Shown piece after piece: positions 27,933 to 35,607 of a stretch of DNA of 46,053 nucleotides. Source of the stretch: Gammaproteobacteria bacterium. GTDB lineage: Bacteria; Pseudomonadota; Gammaproteobacteria; BMS3Bbin11. The notes under the pieces were generated by a model. That model saw nothing but the letters and a program-made list of their open reading frames with translations, was not told the origin of the DNA and did no database searches. Location of the stretch: positions 1-46,053 of the forward strand of contig JAADJE010000088.1 of assembly GCA_013150915.1 (NCBI GenBank), written 5' to 3'. Both the position numbers and the translations under genes were made by a program. The stretch's first letter is position 1, and each line of letters starts with the position of its first letter.

Positions 27933-28823
27933 ATGGACTCTACTCAACAAAAATCATTTCCTGATATTGCCAAGTCCCACCAGGCTAATCTGGCAGAATG
28001 CCAGAGTTGGTTGCCGGTTCGAACCAAGGATTCACACAAGGGAAGCCAGGGCACTGTATTGATTACAGGAGGTGAACAGGCAATGGCCGGTGCAACCTGT
28101 CTTGCCGGCTGGGCGGCATACATAGCTGGGGCGGGGTTGGTGAGGGTTGCCTGTGTTCCTGATAACGTGACGGCAATTACCGCTTGTCGTCCTGAATTAC
28201 TGGTGAGTGGCATTCACGCGACGAAACAGCTAAAAAGCCTATTTCTGCAATCCGACGTACTCGCTCTTGGTCCAGGGCTAGGACAGAGCAACTGGTCACG
28301 AAAGGTGTTTGAGTATTGTCTTGAGCGTAGGAGCCCCGATATCATTGATGCCGATGGTCTAAATCTGCTGGCAAAATCACCTGAAAGAAGGCAGAACTGG
28401 ATATTGACACCACACCCTGGTGAGGCGGCAAGACTGCTTCAGTGTAAGACAGGTGACATTCAGGCAAACAGGATTGTAGCGATTAAGGAACTTGTAAGGC
28501 AATACGGTGGTATCTGTATTCTAAAAGGAGAGAATACACTGCTGGCCATTAATGAGGGGGATGAAGAGAAGCTGTGGGTCTGTCCATACGGTAATGCGGC
28601 ACTTGCGGTGGCGGGGACAGGCGATGTGCTGACGGGACTGCTGGCTGGGTTTCTGGCACAGAGCATGGCACCGGAAAAGGCTGCAGTAACCGCTGTAGTT
28701 TTACATGCCTGTGCCGGAGATGTTCATGCGGCTAAGTATGGAGATGCTGGCATGCTGGCTTCTGATTTGATGCTGCCGTTACGGCAATTGAGGAATGGGT
28801 ATCAGCTGAAAGGTAAAAGGTGA
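27933..28823 (+). CDS. nnrD: ADP-dependent NAD(P)H-hydrate dehydratase (single-domain)
   Basis: Repairs hydrated NAD(P)H. The ribokinase-like dehydratase domain is complete: SHKGSQGTVLITGG, LALGPGLGQ, DIIDADGLNLLA, ILTPHPGEAARLL, and the catalytic GNAALAVAGTGDVLTGLLAG. E. coli YjeF fuses this to an N-terminal epimerase domain (NnrE). Here only the dehydratase is encoded, at 296 residues, so the epimerase is separate or absent. The last codons and the stop lie inside a heptad-repeat island, giving the C-terminus LKGKR. The exact start (27933, or ATG 27921) is not fixed by a ribosome site. Confidence 0.93.
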   Translation: MDSTQQKSFPDIAKSHQANLAECQSWLPVRTKDSHKGSQGTVLITGGEQAMAGATCLAGWAAYIAGAGLVRVACVPDNVTAITACRPELLVSGIHATKQLKSLFLQSDVLALGPGLGQSNWSRKVFEYCLERRSPDIIDADGLNLLAKSPERRQNWILTPHPGEAARLLQCKTGDIQANRIVAIKELVRQYGGICILKGENTLLAINEGDEEKLWVCPYGNAALAVAGTGDVLTGLLAGFLAQSMAPEKAAVTAVVLHACAGDVHAAKYGDAGMLASDLMLPLRQLRNGYQLKGKR

Positions 28824-28861
28824 AAGGTGAAAGGTGAAAGGTGAAAGGTGAAAGGTGAAAG
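28806..28861. repeat. Seven-base tandem repeat island 4 at the nnrD-tsaE junction
   Basis: Eight units in register: ctgaaag, gtaaaag, then six perfect gtgaaag copies (28820-28861). The nnrD stop codon TGA (28821-28823) is in the first perfect unit. The fifth perfect unit (28848) supplies the GTG start of tsaE and the preceding unit supplies an AAGGTG-like ribosome binding site. This is the cleanest of the five heptad islands. Confidence 0.95.
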
Positions 28862-29351
28862 TAATGAACCGAGTGAACTTACTCTAACCCTGATCGATGT
28901 TACGACCACAGAGAAACTGGGGGCTGTGCTGGCCGATGTATTACCAGAAGGCGTGCTTGTATTTTTAACAGGTGAACTCGGTACCGGTAAGACCACTCTG
29001 GTTCGGGGGGTACTGAGAGCTCTGGGGTATCAGGGAGCGGTAAAAAGTCCAACCTATACTCTGCTTGAGGAATACTCTCTTGCTGGCAGGGAAATCATAC
29101 ATTTTGATCTTTATCGTCTCATTGACCCGGAGGAGCTCGATCTTATCGGCATAAGGGACTATTTCAATGATAAGGCCTGCTGTTTTGTTGAATGGCCTGA
29201 CCGAGGGGAGGGTTATTTACCCCCTGAGGACCTGGTGGTATGGATGTCACACAGGGGCAGCGGACGAGAAGTCAGGATATCCGCCGCCAGTAACAGAGGC
29301 AAGGAGATGGTCGGGTCTATTCAGACTGTACTTTGTCAAGAATCCGGTTGA
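28848..29351 (+). CDS. tsaE: tRNA threonylcarbamoyladenosine synthesis ATPase TsaE
   Basis: A 167-residue P-loop ATPase that regulates the TsaBD complex making t6A at position 37 of tRNAs. Walker A GELGTGKTTLVRG (residues ~44-56), then GAVKSPTYTLLEEY, IIHFDLYRL, EELDLIGIRDYF and FVEWPDRGEGYLP. The GTG start at 28848 is within tandem repeat unit five; one unit back the frame is closed by TGA, so no earlier start exists. The 3' end overlaps the convergent DUF302 gene by 35 bases. In enterics amiB follows directly; here two minus-strand genes intervene. Confidence 0.95.
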   Translation: MKGESNEPSELTLTLIDVTTTEKLGAVLADVLPEGVLVFLTGELGTGKTTLVRGVLRALGYQGAVKSPTYTLLEEYSLAGREIIHFDLYRLIDPEELDLIGIRDYFNDKACCFVEWPDRGEGYLPPEDLVVWMSHRGSGREVRISAASNRGKEMVGSIQTVLCQESG

Positions 29352-29775
29352 CAGCATTTTCCCATTCGGAGAATTCTTTATTCATCTTTATCTTTGGGAA
29401 GAATTCGTTCAGTTTTGCCGGATTTAAAGTGACAAGGATGGTTTCATCGCCTTCTGCAAAAATGGTGATTTTCAGTGGCAGGAAGGGGATAAGTTCAGGT
29501 TGCCGTTTCACGATATCGTGTACCGTCTTTTCTTTCATGAAGAAAACTATCCGGTATTCCGCCGTTTTATAACCGGATGCGGCCAGTCCCACATCGACGC
29601 GTTGGACGCGGGTAACCTTAAAGCCTTCTTCAGTAATGGCCGTCTGCAGGGTATTCATGGCCTCGGGGAAAGACGCTTTGGTACGACGCATAATCAAATC
29701 ATCGGCTATAGCAGACAGTGAAATAGTCAGTGTGACAATGAAGAAACTGATGAGTATTTTACGGTAGCTATTCAT
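29317..29775 (-). CDS. Exported DUF302-domain protein
   Basis: A 152-residue protein with a signal peptide ending near LSAIA. The rest is one DUF302 domain (SFPEAMNTLQTAITEEGFKVTRVQRVD, then RIVFFMKEKTVHDIVKRQPELIPFLPLKITIF). DUF302 proteins are small periplasmic or cytosolic domains of unknown biochemical role, often seen near cytochromes in sulfur- and metal-oxidising bacteria. It overlaps the preceding cytochrome c-DUF302 gene by four bases and the convergent tsaE by 35, so the pair forms a small operon inserted into a conserved locus. Confidence 0.87.
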   Translation of the reverse strand: MNSYRKILISFFIVTLTISLSAIADDLIMRRTKASFPEAMNTLQTAITEEGFKVTRVQRVDVGLAASGYKTAEYRIVFFMKEKTVHDIVKRQPELIPFLPLKITIFAEGDETILVTLNPAKLNEFFPKIKMNKEFSEWENAVNRILDKVQSE

Positions 29776-30809
29776 AGCAGTGCCTCATCAATCATTGCTT
29801 CGTAGACTGATTTTAATTCCGTACACATATTATCAAGTTCACTATTGTTAAAGAGTTCACTCATACGGAGGGGGTTGGCAAACATCACCAATACTTTATC
29901 GTCATGTTGTACAACGGTTACTCGACAGGGAAGAAATAATCCTACGCGTGGATCAATCTTAAGGGCCCGGTCAAGGATATTGAAGTTGCAGGAGTAGATG
30001 ATGACCTGTTTCTTGTCTTCTTTTCCCTTTTCAGTCAGACCTGCGTCCAGATTTTGAACACGGATCAGGCGAAAATTCATGCTGACGACGGCATTTTTTA
30101 GGCTATCAACTGTTTCATCAAGTGAATAGGGAGACTCTTTGATGATCACAGCCGGTTCGCCCTTTTTGCTATTCGTGCTGACGGTCGTTTGTGTTTCAAA
30201 AGAACGGACGTAGGCCACGATGTCATCGATGTCTTTTTCACTGAGACCTTCGTCGAGAAATGATACCATCGGGGTTCCCTTTCGACCCTTGATAAGAGTC
30301 CTTTTAATCATCTCATCCGGGGCTGAGGTGAGAAATCCTGTATTGTTCAGGGCCGGTGCGAGTATGGGCTGGTTACGGGGGCGAGATAGGGTGACGCCTG
30401 TTCCTTCACCTCCTTTACCCGATTTACCGTGGCAGGATGCACATTGTGCCTGAAATAGCTTTCCACCATTTATTGCATTACCCCTGACTGGTTGTGTCGA
30501 GTAATTGGGTGGCGCGTTGTCAGACCAGGTGCGTATGAAATGGATGATAGAATCAACTTCATTATTGCTAAGATTCTTAAAAGCGGGCATGACCCGGCCA
30601 GGGCGGCCTTTTCTGATAGTCTTGAAAAAATAGTCATCAGATGCCGTTGCCAGAAAATCAGGCAATGACAGCGGTACGCCCACGCCACCGTCGCCGTTAT
30701 AACCGTGACAGGCTGCACAATTCTGCACATACAGGCGCTGGCCGTCCGCCGCTGCATAACTGACAGACGAGAACACGATGAAGAAGGCCGAAATGATAAT
30801 TCTGAACAT
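29772..30809 (-). CDS. Dihaem cytochrome c fused to a DUF302 domain
   Basis: A 345-residue exported protein: signal peptide (MFRIIISAFFIVFSSVSYA), then two cytochrome c domains with haem motifs CAACH (~residues 33-37) and CASCH (~residues 122-126). Each is followed by a methionine in a likely axial-ligand position (RVMPAFKNLS, TPMVSFLDE). The C-terminal ~130 residues form a DUF302 domain (SLKNAVVSMNFRLIRVQNLDAGL ... VGLFLPCRVTVVQHDDKVLVMFANP). The fusion and the adjacent second DUF302 gene suggest that the domain works with periplasmic electron transfer. Electron partner and substrate cannot be read from the sequence. Confidence 0.9.
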   Translation of the reverse strand: MFRIIISAFFIVFSSVSYAAADGQRLYVQNCAACHGYNGDGGVGVPLSLPDFLATASDDYFFKTIRKGRPGRVMPAFKNLSNNEVDSIIHFIRTWSDNAPPNYSTQPVRGNAINGGKLFQAQCASCHGKSGKGGEGTGVTLSRPRNQPILAPALNNTGFLTSAPDEMIKRTLIKGRKGTPMVSFLDEGLSEKDIDDIVAYVRSFETQTTVSTNSKKGEPAVIIKESPYSLDETVDSLKNAVVSMNFRLIRVQNLDAGLTEKGKEDKKQVIIYSCNFNILDRALKIDPRVGLFLPCRVTVVQHDDKVLVMFANPLRMSELFNNSELDNMCTELKSVYEAMIDEALL

Positions 30810-30976
30810 TTACCTAACCTCGTCACTCTGATAGCGGTTATTATAGGTCTAAAATTAATTGAAGATATTGATTATTGTCAAAAAAAAGGTATTTGGGTGC
30901 CTTTAATTTTTTCTGAACGAAACAGGGTGTGATTGGAATGCTTAATTTATGAGACGGATAGGCATGAAGGAGTATG

Positions 30977-31009
30977 CCGTCATGCCCACGGATGTGGATA
31001 TCCAGTAAC
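30977..31009. repeat. Degenerate palindromic repeat upstream of amiB
   Basis: The text ccgtcatgcccacggatg followed by tggatatccagtaac resembles the very common interspersed repeat near CCGTCATGCCC-GCG...GCGGGCATCCAGT found in many proteobacteria, with a CCCAC/GTGG core. It sits in the 289-base gap between the cytochrome gene and amiB, which otherwise shows no gene. The family assignment is from memory. Confidence 0.45.
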
Positions 31010-31098
31010 TCTTTGATTTATATTAGTATCAATGGCACTGAATTCCGGTATTCACCAGTATGATTATTTTGTGGGGCAGCAGTGAGAATCAATATTTC

Positions 31099-32256
31099 AT
31101 GAAGCAGGCAATTTTGTTCCTTATTGGTATCAGCCTGCTACCACAAATTGCTGCTTCATCCACCAGTGTCAGTGTAAAAAATCTGCGTGTGTGGAATGCC
31201 CCCGATCATACCCGTGTAGTTCTTGATCTGAGTAGCGGTATAGATCACAGGATTTCGACTTTTTCCGATCCAGATCGAATAGCTATTGATATTAAAAATG
31301 CCAGGTTAAGTAAAGGGATTCCGCATGAGGTGAAAAATAACCCCTATATTAAACGGTTTCGCTACGGAAAATATTCGAAAAATATTACTCGCATTGTCCT
31401 TGACCTGAAAAAACCTGTTCGAGTGAAGAGTTTCACACTGAAGCCTAACGCTGTTTATGGTTATCGGCTGGTGGTGGATTTGTTTGATAAGAATAAGAGG
31501 GCTGTACCAAAGGTTATTCGTCCCCCAGCAAGACGCCCGGGTATTGTTACTATAGCCATTGATCCCGGTCATGGCGGTGAAGACTTCGGCGCTTCCGGCA
31601 GGAAGAAAACGCGTGAGAAAAAGATTGTTCTGTCTATTGCGAAGGAACTTAAAAGACTTGTTGATAAGGATCCTGTCTTACGATCACATATGACCCGCAA
31701 GGGTGATTACTATGTATCGCTGAGAAGGCGTACTAAACAGGCACGAAGGGCCAATGCGGATCTTTTTGTTTCTATACATGCTGATGCCTTTCGTCGTTCA
31801 TCTGCACGTGGCGCGGCGGTCTATACTTTATCCAATCGGGGTGCAAGCAGTGAGACAGCACGTTGGCTGGCAAACAAGGAAAATGCTGCTGATCTGGTGG
31901 GGGGGGCATCAATCAGTGATCGGGAGGATGTCGTTGCCGGCGTGTTACTGGATATGCAGATGGACAAAACTCTGGAATATAGCCTGGGTTTTGGTGGTCA
32001 GGTGCTAAAAGAAATGCGAAAAATCGCAAAATTACATAGCAAGAGAGTACAGCAGGCGAGTTTTGTTGTCCTCAAGTCACCGGACATTCCTTCCATTCTA
32101 GTAGAAACAGGTTTTATTTCTAATCCATATGAAGAGCGCAAACTGAAAAGTAGTAAATATCAGAAACAGGTTGCCAGGGCGATCTATAGAGGTATTAAAC
32201 AATTTATCAGTCAAGAAAAAGTTGCATTCATGAAACCCGCGTCGGCAAAAAGGTAA
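31099..32256 (+). CDS. amiB: N-acetylmuramoyl-L-alanine amidase (AmiB/AmiC type)
   Basis: Periplasmic amidase that splits septal peptidoglycan. Signal peptide MKQAILFLIGISLLPQIAAS supports ATG 31099 (385 residues) over the ATG at 31060. The AMIN domain (~residues 25-125) precedes the amidase-3 domain, whose zinc ligands are in IAIDPGHGGEDFGASG (His), a Glu after the RKKTREKKI region, and FVSIHADAF (His). The catalytic Glu is in SILVETGFISNP. No LysM module follows, unlike E. coli AmiB. In the family, activity depends on EnvC/NlpD-type activators. mutL follows four bases downstream. Confidence 0.95.
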   Translation: MKQAILFLIGISLLPQIAASSTSVSVKNLRVWNAPDHTRVVLDLSSGIDHRISTFSDPDRIAIDIKNARLSKGIPHEVKNNPYIKRFRYGKYSKNITRIVLDLKKPVRVKSFTLKPNAVYGYRLVVDLFDKNKRAVPKVIRPPARRPGIVTIAIDPGHGGEDFGASGRKKTREKKIVLSIAKELKRLVDKDPVLRSHMTRKGDYYVSLRRRTKQARRANADLFVSIHADAFRRSSARGAAVYTLSNRGASSETARWLANKENAADLVGGASISDREDVVAGVLLDMQMDKTLEYSLGFGGQVLKEMRKIAKLHSKRVQQASFVVLKSPDIPSILVETGFISNPYEERKLKSSKYQKQVARAIYRGIKQFISQEKVAFMKPASAKR

Positions 32257-32260
32257 GGCA

Positions 32261-34105
32261 ATGGAAAACAGCGGGGGGACCAATCAAGCACCGAGGATTC
32301 GCCAGTTACCAAATCAGCTGGTAAATCAAATTGCAGCGGGTGAAATTGTTGAACGACCGGCATCGATACTTAAAGAGCTCCTGGAAAACAGTCTGGATGC
32401 CGGTGCAAGGCAAATCGTGGTCGAACTGGAGCATGGTGGTTTGCGGCGAATATCGGTGCGTGATGATGGTCATGGCATCCGCCAGGATTGCCTGGCGCTG
32501 GCAATGGGCCGACACGCCACCAGCAAGATCCGGAACCAGAATGATCTGCTCAACGTAATGACCATGGGGTTTCGTGGAGAGGCATTGCCCAGCATGGGAT
32601 CAGTATCCCGTATGACTATTACCAGTCGTGCACGGGGCAGCGAATACGCCTGGAAAATTCTCTATGAAAGCAATGAAGACCTTCCTACTCCTGAGCCTGC
32701 GGCCCATCCTCAGGGCACCAGCATTGAAATCTGTGATCTTTTCTATAACACGCCTGCTCGACGAAAATTCTTACGTACAGAGAAAACTGAATACAAACAT
32801 CTGGATCGTCGTTTTATCGAACAGGCGCTGGCTCGCCCCGACGTCGGGTTCCGTCTTTTCCATGACGGACGGGCTGTGCGTTCGATGGAGGCTGCTGAAG
32901 ATGAGGCGGGGCGCAACAAACGCGTGTTCGATGTGCTGGGAAAAGACTTCATCGAAAATTGTCTTTTTATTGATCAGCAAACGGGTGATCTGCACGTGCA
33001 TGGCTGGTTTTCACAACCTACCTACTCAAGGAGCCAGCGGGATCAACAGTTTTTCTACGTGAACCGCCGTTACGTGCGGGATAAACTGCTGATGCATGCA
33101 GTGACACAGGCCTATCGGGATGTGTTGCATCATCAGCGCCAGCCCGCATTTGTTCTGTTTCTCGATTTGCCACCGAACCAGGTCGATGTCAATGTACATC
33201 CGGGCAAGCATGAAGTCAGGTTCCGTGAGGACAGGCAAATCCACGGTTTTATTTCCCAGTCACTGAAAAAGATGTTGACCGATACCCGACCTGGCGCTAT
33301 GCCTGCTAACCCATTCTCAGAGACGTCAACAGAAAATAGTGGCACGTTTCTGTTTGCCCAGCGGCACGTTGAAATGGCAGCTGCACCGTATTCTGTACAG
33401 GAGCAGATGACTGGGCTGGGGAAACTCTATTTTGCTGAAGGCAATATTGATCCTACTGAAGCGGGAGGAGACGAACAGGGTGTCGCTAAGGATCAGCAGG
33501 GTAATGATTTTTCCTTATCTGATTTTCCGCTAGGTTTTGCTCTTGCGCAGCTGCAGGGTATTTACATACTGGCAGAAAATGAAAACGGCCTGGTCATCGT
33601 CGATATGCATGCAGCGTATGAGCGTATCCGCTACGAAAAGCTAAAGTCTCAACTCGATAAAGAGCCACTGGCCAGACAGCCCCTACTGGTACCGGTTCAC
33701 CTGGCCCTAAGTCAGGAAGAGATATCGTTGGCCGAATTAAATATCTCTTATTTCAATAAGATCGGATTTGAAGTTGATGTAATTACTGAGACAAGTATCG
33801 TGATTCGTAGTGTCCCTGAGATGCTTGCCAGGGTGGACATCCCATCCTTAATTCGAGACATTTTGTCAGACCTCGCCGAACACGGTCGCTCCAGTAGGAT
33901 GGAAGACCGTATAAATGAAATTCTCTCTACCATGGCCTGTCATGGTTCAGTACGAGCAAACCGCTTGTTGACCCGAGAAGAAATGAATGCACTATTACGG
34001 GAAATGGAGCAAACCGAACGCAGTAATCAGTGTAATCATGGGAGGCCAACCTGGAAGCAGCTCACCATTAGAGAGCTGGATAAAATGTTTATGAGGGGGC
34101 AATGA
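32261..34105 (+). CDS. mutL: DNA mismatch repair protein MutL (endonuclease type)
   Basis: A 614-residue MutL. N-terminal GHKL ATPase: IAAGEIVERPASILKELLENSLDAGA, RDDGHGI, ATSKI and MGFRGEALPSMGSVS. The C-terminal dimerisation domain carries DMHA-x2-E-x4-E from residue ~448 (DMHAAYERIRYE), ACHGSV at ~559 and CNHGRP at ~591. These are the metal-site motifs of MutL homologues with their own nicking activity; E. coli MutL lacks them because MutH does the nicking. A MutH-independent repair system is therefore expected here. The gene starts four bases after amiB and ends beside a heptad-repeat island. Confidence 0.97.
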   Translation: MENSGGTNQAPRIRQLPNQLVNQIAAGEIVERPASILKELLENSLDAGARQIVVELEHGGLRRISVRDDGHGIRQDCLALAMGRHATSKIRNQNDLLNVMTMGFRGEALPSMGSVSRMTITSRARGSEYAWKILYESNEDLPTPEPAAHPQGTSIEICDLFYNTPARRKFLRTEKTEYKHLDRRFIEQALARPDVGFRLFHDGRAVRSMEAAEDEAGRNKRVFDVLGKDFIENCLFIDQQTGDLHVHGWFSQPTYSRSQRDQQFFYVNRRYVRDKLLMHAVTQAYRDVLHHQRQPAFVLFLDLPPNQVDVNVHPGKHEVRFREDRQIHGFISQSLKKMLTDTRPGAMPANPFSETSTENSGTFLFAQRHVEMAAAPYSVQEQMTGLGKLYFAEGNIDPTEAGGDEQGVAKDQQGNDFSLSDFPLGFALAQLQGIYILAENENGLVIVDMHAAYERIRYEKLKSQLDKEPLARQPLLVPVHLALSQEEISLAELNISYFNKIGFEVDVITETSIVIRSVPEMLARVDIPSLIRDILSDLAEHGRSSRMEDRINEILSTMACHGSVRANRLLTREEMNALLREMEQTERSNQCNHGRPTWKQLTIRELDKMFMRGQ

Positions 34106-34109
34106 AAAT

Positions 34110-34179
34110 CAGTTTTCGGTTTTCAGTTTTCGGTTTTAAGCTTTCGACTGAACACTGAACACTGAACACTGAACACTGA
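34110..34179. repeat. Seven-base periodic repeat island 5 (between mutL and miaA)
   Basis: Ten heptads in continuous register: cagtttt, cggtttt, cagtttt, cggtttt, aagcttt, cgactga, then acactga four times. The first four make an exact 14-bp duplication (34110-34123 and 34124-34137). It fills nearly the whole 79-base gap and ends five bases before the miaA start, so it replaces the normal ribosome-site region. Confidence 0.92.
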
Positions 34180-34184
34180 AGTTA

Positions 34185-35126
34185 ATGAATGCCAGCAACC
34201 CCAAACCCACCGCCATCTTCCTGATGGGCCCAACCGCCGCTGGCAAAACTGGCCTGGCTATGCGGATTGCTGAGTATTTACCTGTTGGTTTGATCAGTGT
34301 TGATTCCGGGCAGGTTTATCGCGGGATGGATATCGGTACTGCAAAGATCACCGTGCAGGAGATGAAGGACTATCCACATGCGCTGATAGATATACGCGAA
34401 CCTTCTCAGCCCTATTCGGCTGATGAGTTTCGTACTGACGCCTTGCAGTTGATGAATGACTTTCAGGCTCAGGGCAGGGTTCCACTGCTGGTGGGGGGAA
34501 CCATGTTTTATTTTCGGGCGCTGCAGTATGGTTTGCCGGATTTGCCTGCAGCAGATGAAGCTGTGCGGGAAAAACTGCTGCTTGAGGCGAAAGAAGACGG
34601 TTGGCAGGCCCTGCATGATCGACTGTCTGAGATAGACCCTGAATCCGCAGTGCGGATAAATCCCAATGACAGGCAGAGAATACAACGCGCGCTTGAAATC
34701 TACCAGCTTAGCGGTGTCACTCCTACGCAACACGCCAGGAACAGCACGCAGGAGATTCCGTGGAAAATTATCAAAATTGGAATATGGCCCTCTGAGAGAA
34801 CCCTGTTACATGAAAATATCGAAAAAAGGCTGAGCCAGATGTTCGAACAGGGTTTTATTAATGAGGTAAAACTGTTACAGGCACAGGGGCTAACAAACAA
34901 CCTGCCTGCCATGCGTACAGTGGGTTACCGTCAGGTTCTGGAGCATCTCAATGGAAAAACCGATTATGAAGAAATGCGTCTCCGCTGTCTTTACAGTACG
35001 CGTCAATTAGCAAAGCGACAATTAACATGGCTTAGGAATGACTCGGAGTTGACGTGGTTTGACAGTAAAAATGAAGATTATCCCGAAAAAGTCTTGGAAT
35101 TTATTCAGAAAAAGACTAGTGTTTAA
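34185..35126 (+). CDS. miaA: tRNA dimethylallyltransferase
   Basis: Transfers a dimethylallyl group to A37 of tRNAs reading UNN codons. A 313-residue protein with P-loop LMGPTAAGKTGLA, the substrate-binding DSGQVYRGMDIGTAK, PHALIDIREPSQPYSADEF, LVGGTMFYFRAL and the C-terminal RTVGYRQVLEHL and STRQLAKRQLTWLRN. Length fits the family. The start ATG 34185 has no good Shine-Dalgarno, as the upstream sequence is repeat. It lies between mutL and hfq as in E. coli, with a 229-base gap before hfq. Confidence 0.97.
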   Translation: MNASNPKPTAIFLMGPTAAGKTGLAMRIAEYLPVGLISVDSGQVYRGMDIGTAKITVQEMKDYPHALIDIREPSQPYSADEFRTDALQLMNDFQAQGRVPLLVGGTMFYFRALQYGLPDLPAADEAVREKLLLEAKEDGWQALHDRLSEIDPESAVRINPNDRQRIQRALEIYQLSGVTPTQHARNSTQEIPWKIIKIGIWPSERTLLHENIEKRLSQMFEQGFINEVKLLQAQGLTNNLPAMRTVGYRQVLEHLNGKTDYEEMRLRCLYSTRQLAKRQLTWLRNDSELTWFDSKNEDYPEKVLEFIQKKTSV

Positions 35127-35355
35127 GGTCTCGCCTGTCAATAATACGTCTACACGTACAGAGCGTGTAAGGCTGGCAAAGGGGGAGAAGGTGAGGGGAT
35201 GCTATCTATTTTATAGAACCTGGCCGGAGCCTAACGTACCGGTGTGATGAAAACCCCGACAAATCTTTGCTCCTTAAGGGATACGGAACGCATGAAGGTA
35301 GAGCTATACCCCAGGCAGCACTGAAAACAATAAATAATTATTAAGGAGCAACAAA

Positions 35356-35607
35356 ATGTCACAACAAAAAGGGCAAACACTACAAGACCCGTATCTAAAT
35401 ACACTCCGTAAGGAAAGAGTACCCGTTTCTATTTTTCTGGTTAATGGTATTAAGTTGCAGGGGCAGATAGAATCCTTCGATCAATTCGTCGTGCTACTAA
35501 AAAATACAGTCAGTCAGATGATATATAAACACGCCATTTCAACGGTAGTGCCTTCACGAGCAGTAAAGCTCCAACTCGATGACTCGGACAGTGCCGGCAA
35601 TCAGTGA
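35356..35607 (+). CDS. hfq: RNA chaperone Hfq
   Basis: An 83-residue Sm-like protein that pairs small RNAs with mRNAs. The Sm1 motif is [39 protein letters not shown] and Sm2 is [14 protein letters not shown], each matching the enteric protein closely. The distal-face and lateral residues (RKER, YKHA) are intact. The acidic C-terminal tail is short ([10 protein letters not shown]). AAGGAG lies eight bases before ATG 35356. The 229-base upstream gap after miaA suggests a dedicated promoter; no clear box was found in it. Confidence 0.98.
   Translation: MSQQKGQTLQDPYLNTLRKERVPVSIFLVNGIKLQGQIESFDQFVVLLKNTVSQMIYKHAISTVVPSRAVKLQLDDSDSAGNQ

Noticed and set aside
28806-28861. Possible CRISPR array
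   Set aside because: Units of seven bases with no spacers; a simple tandem repeat.
32628-33062. 144-codon plus-strand ORF inside mutL
   Set aside because: Overlaps the conserved MutL ATPase domain in another frame and shows no domain.
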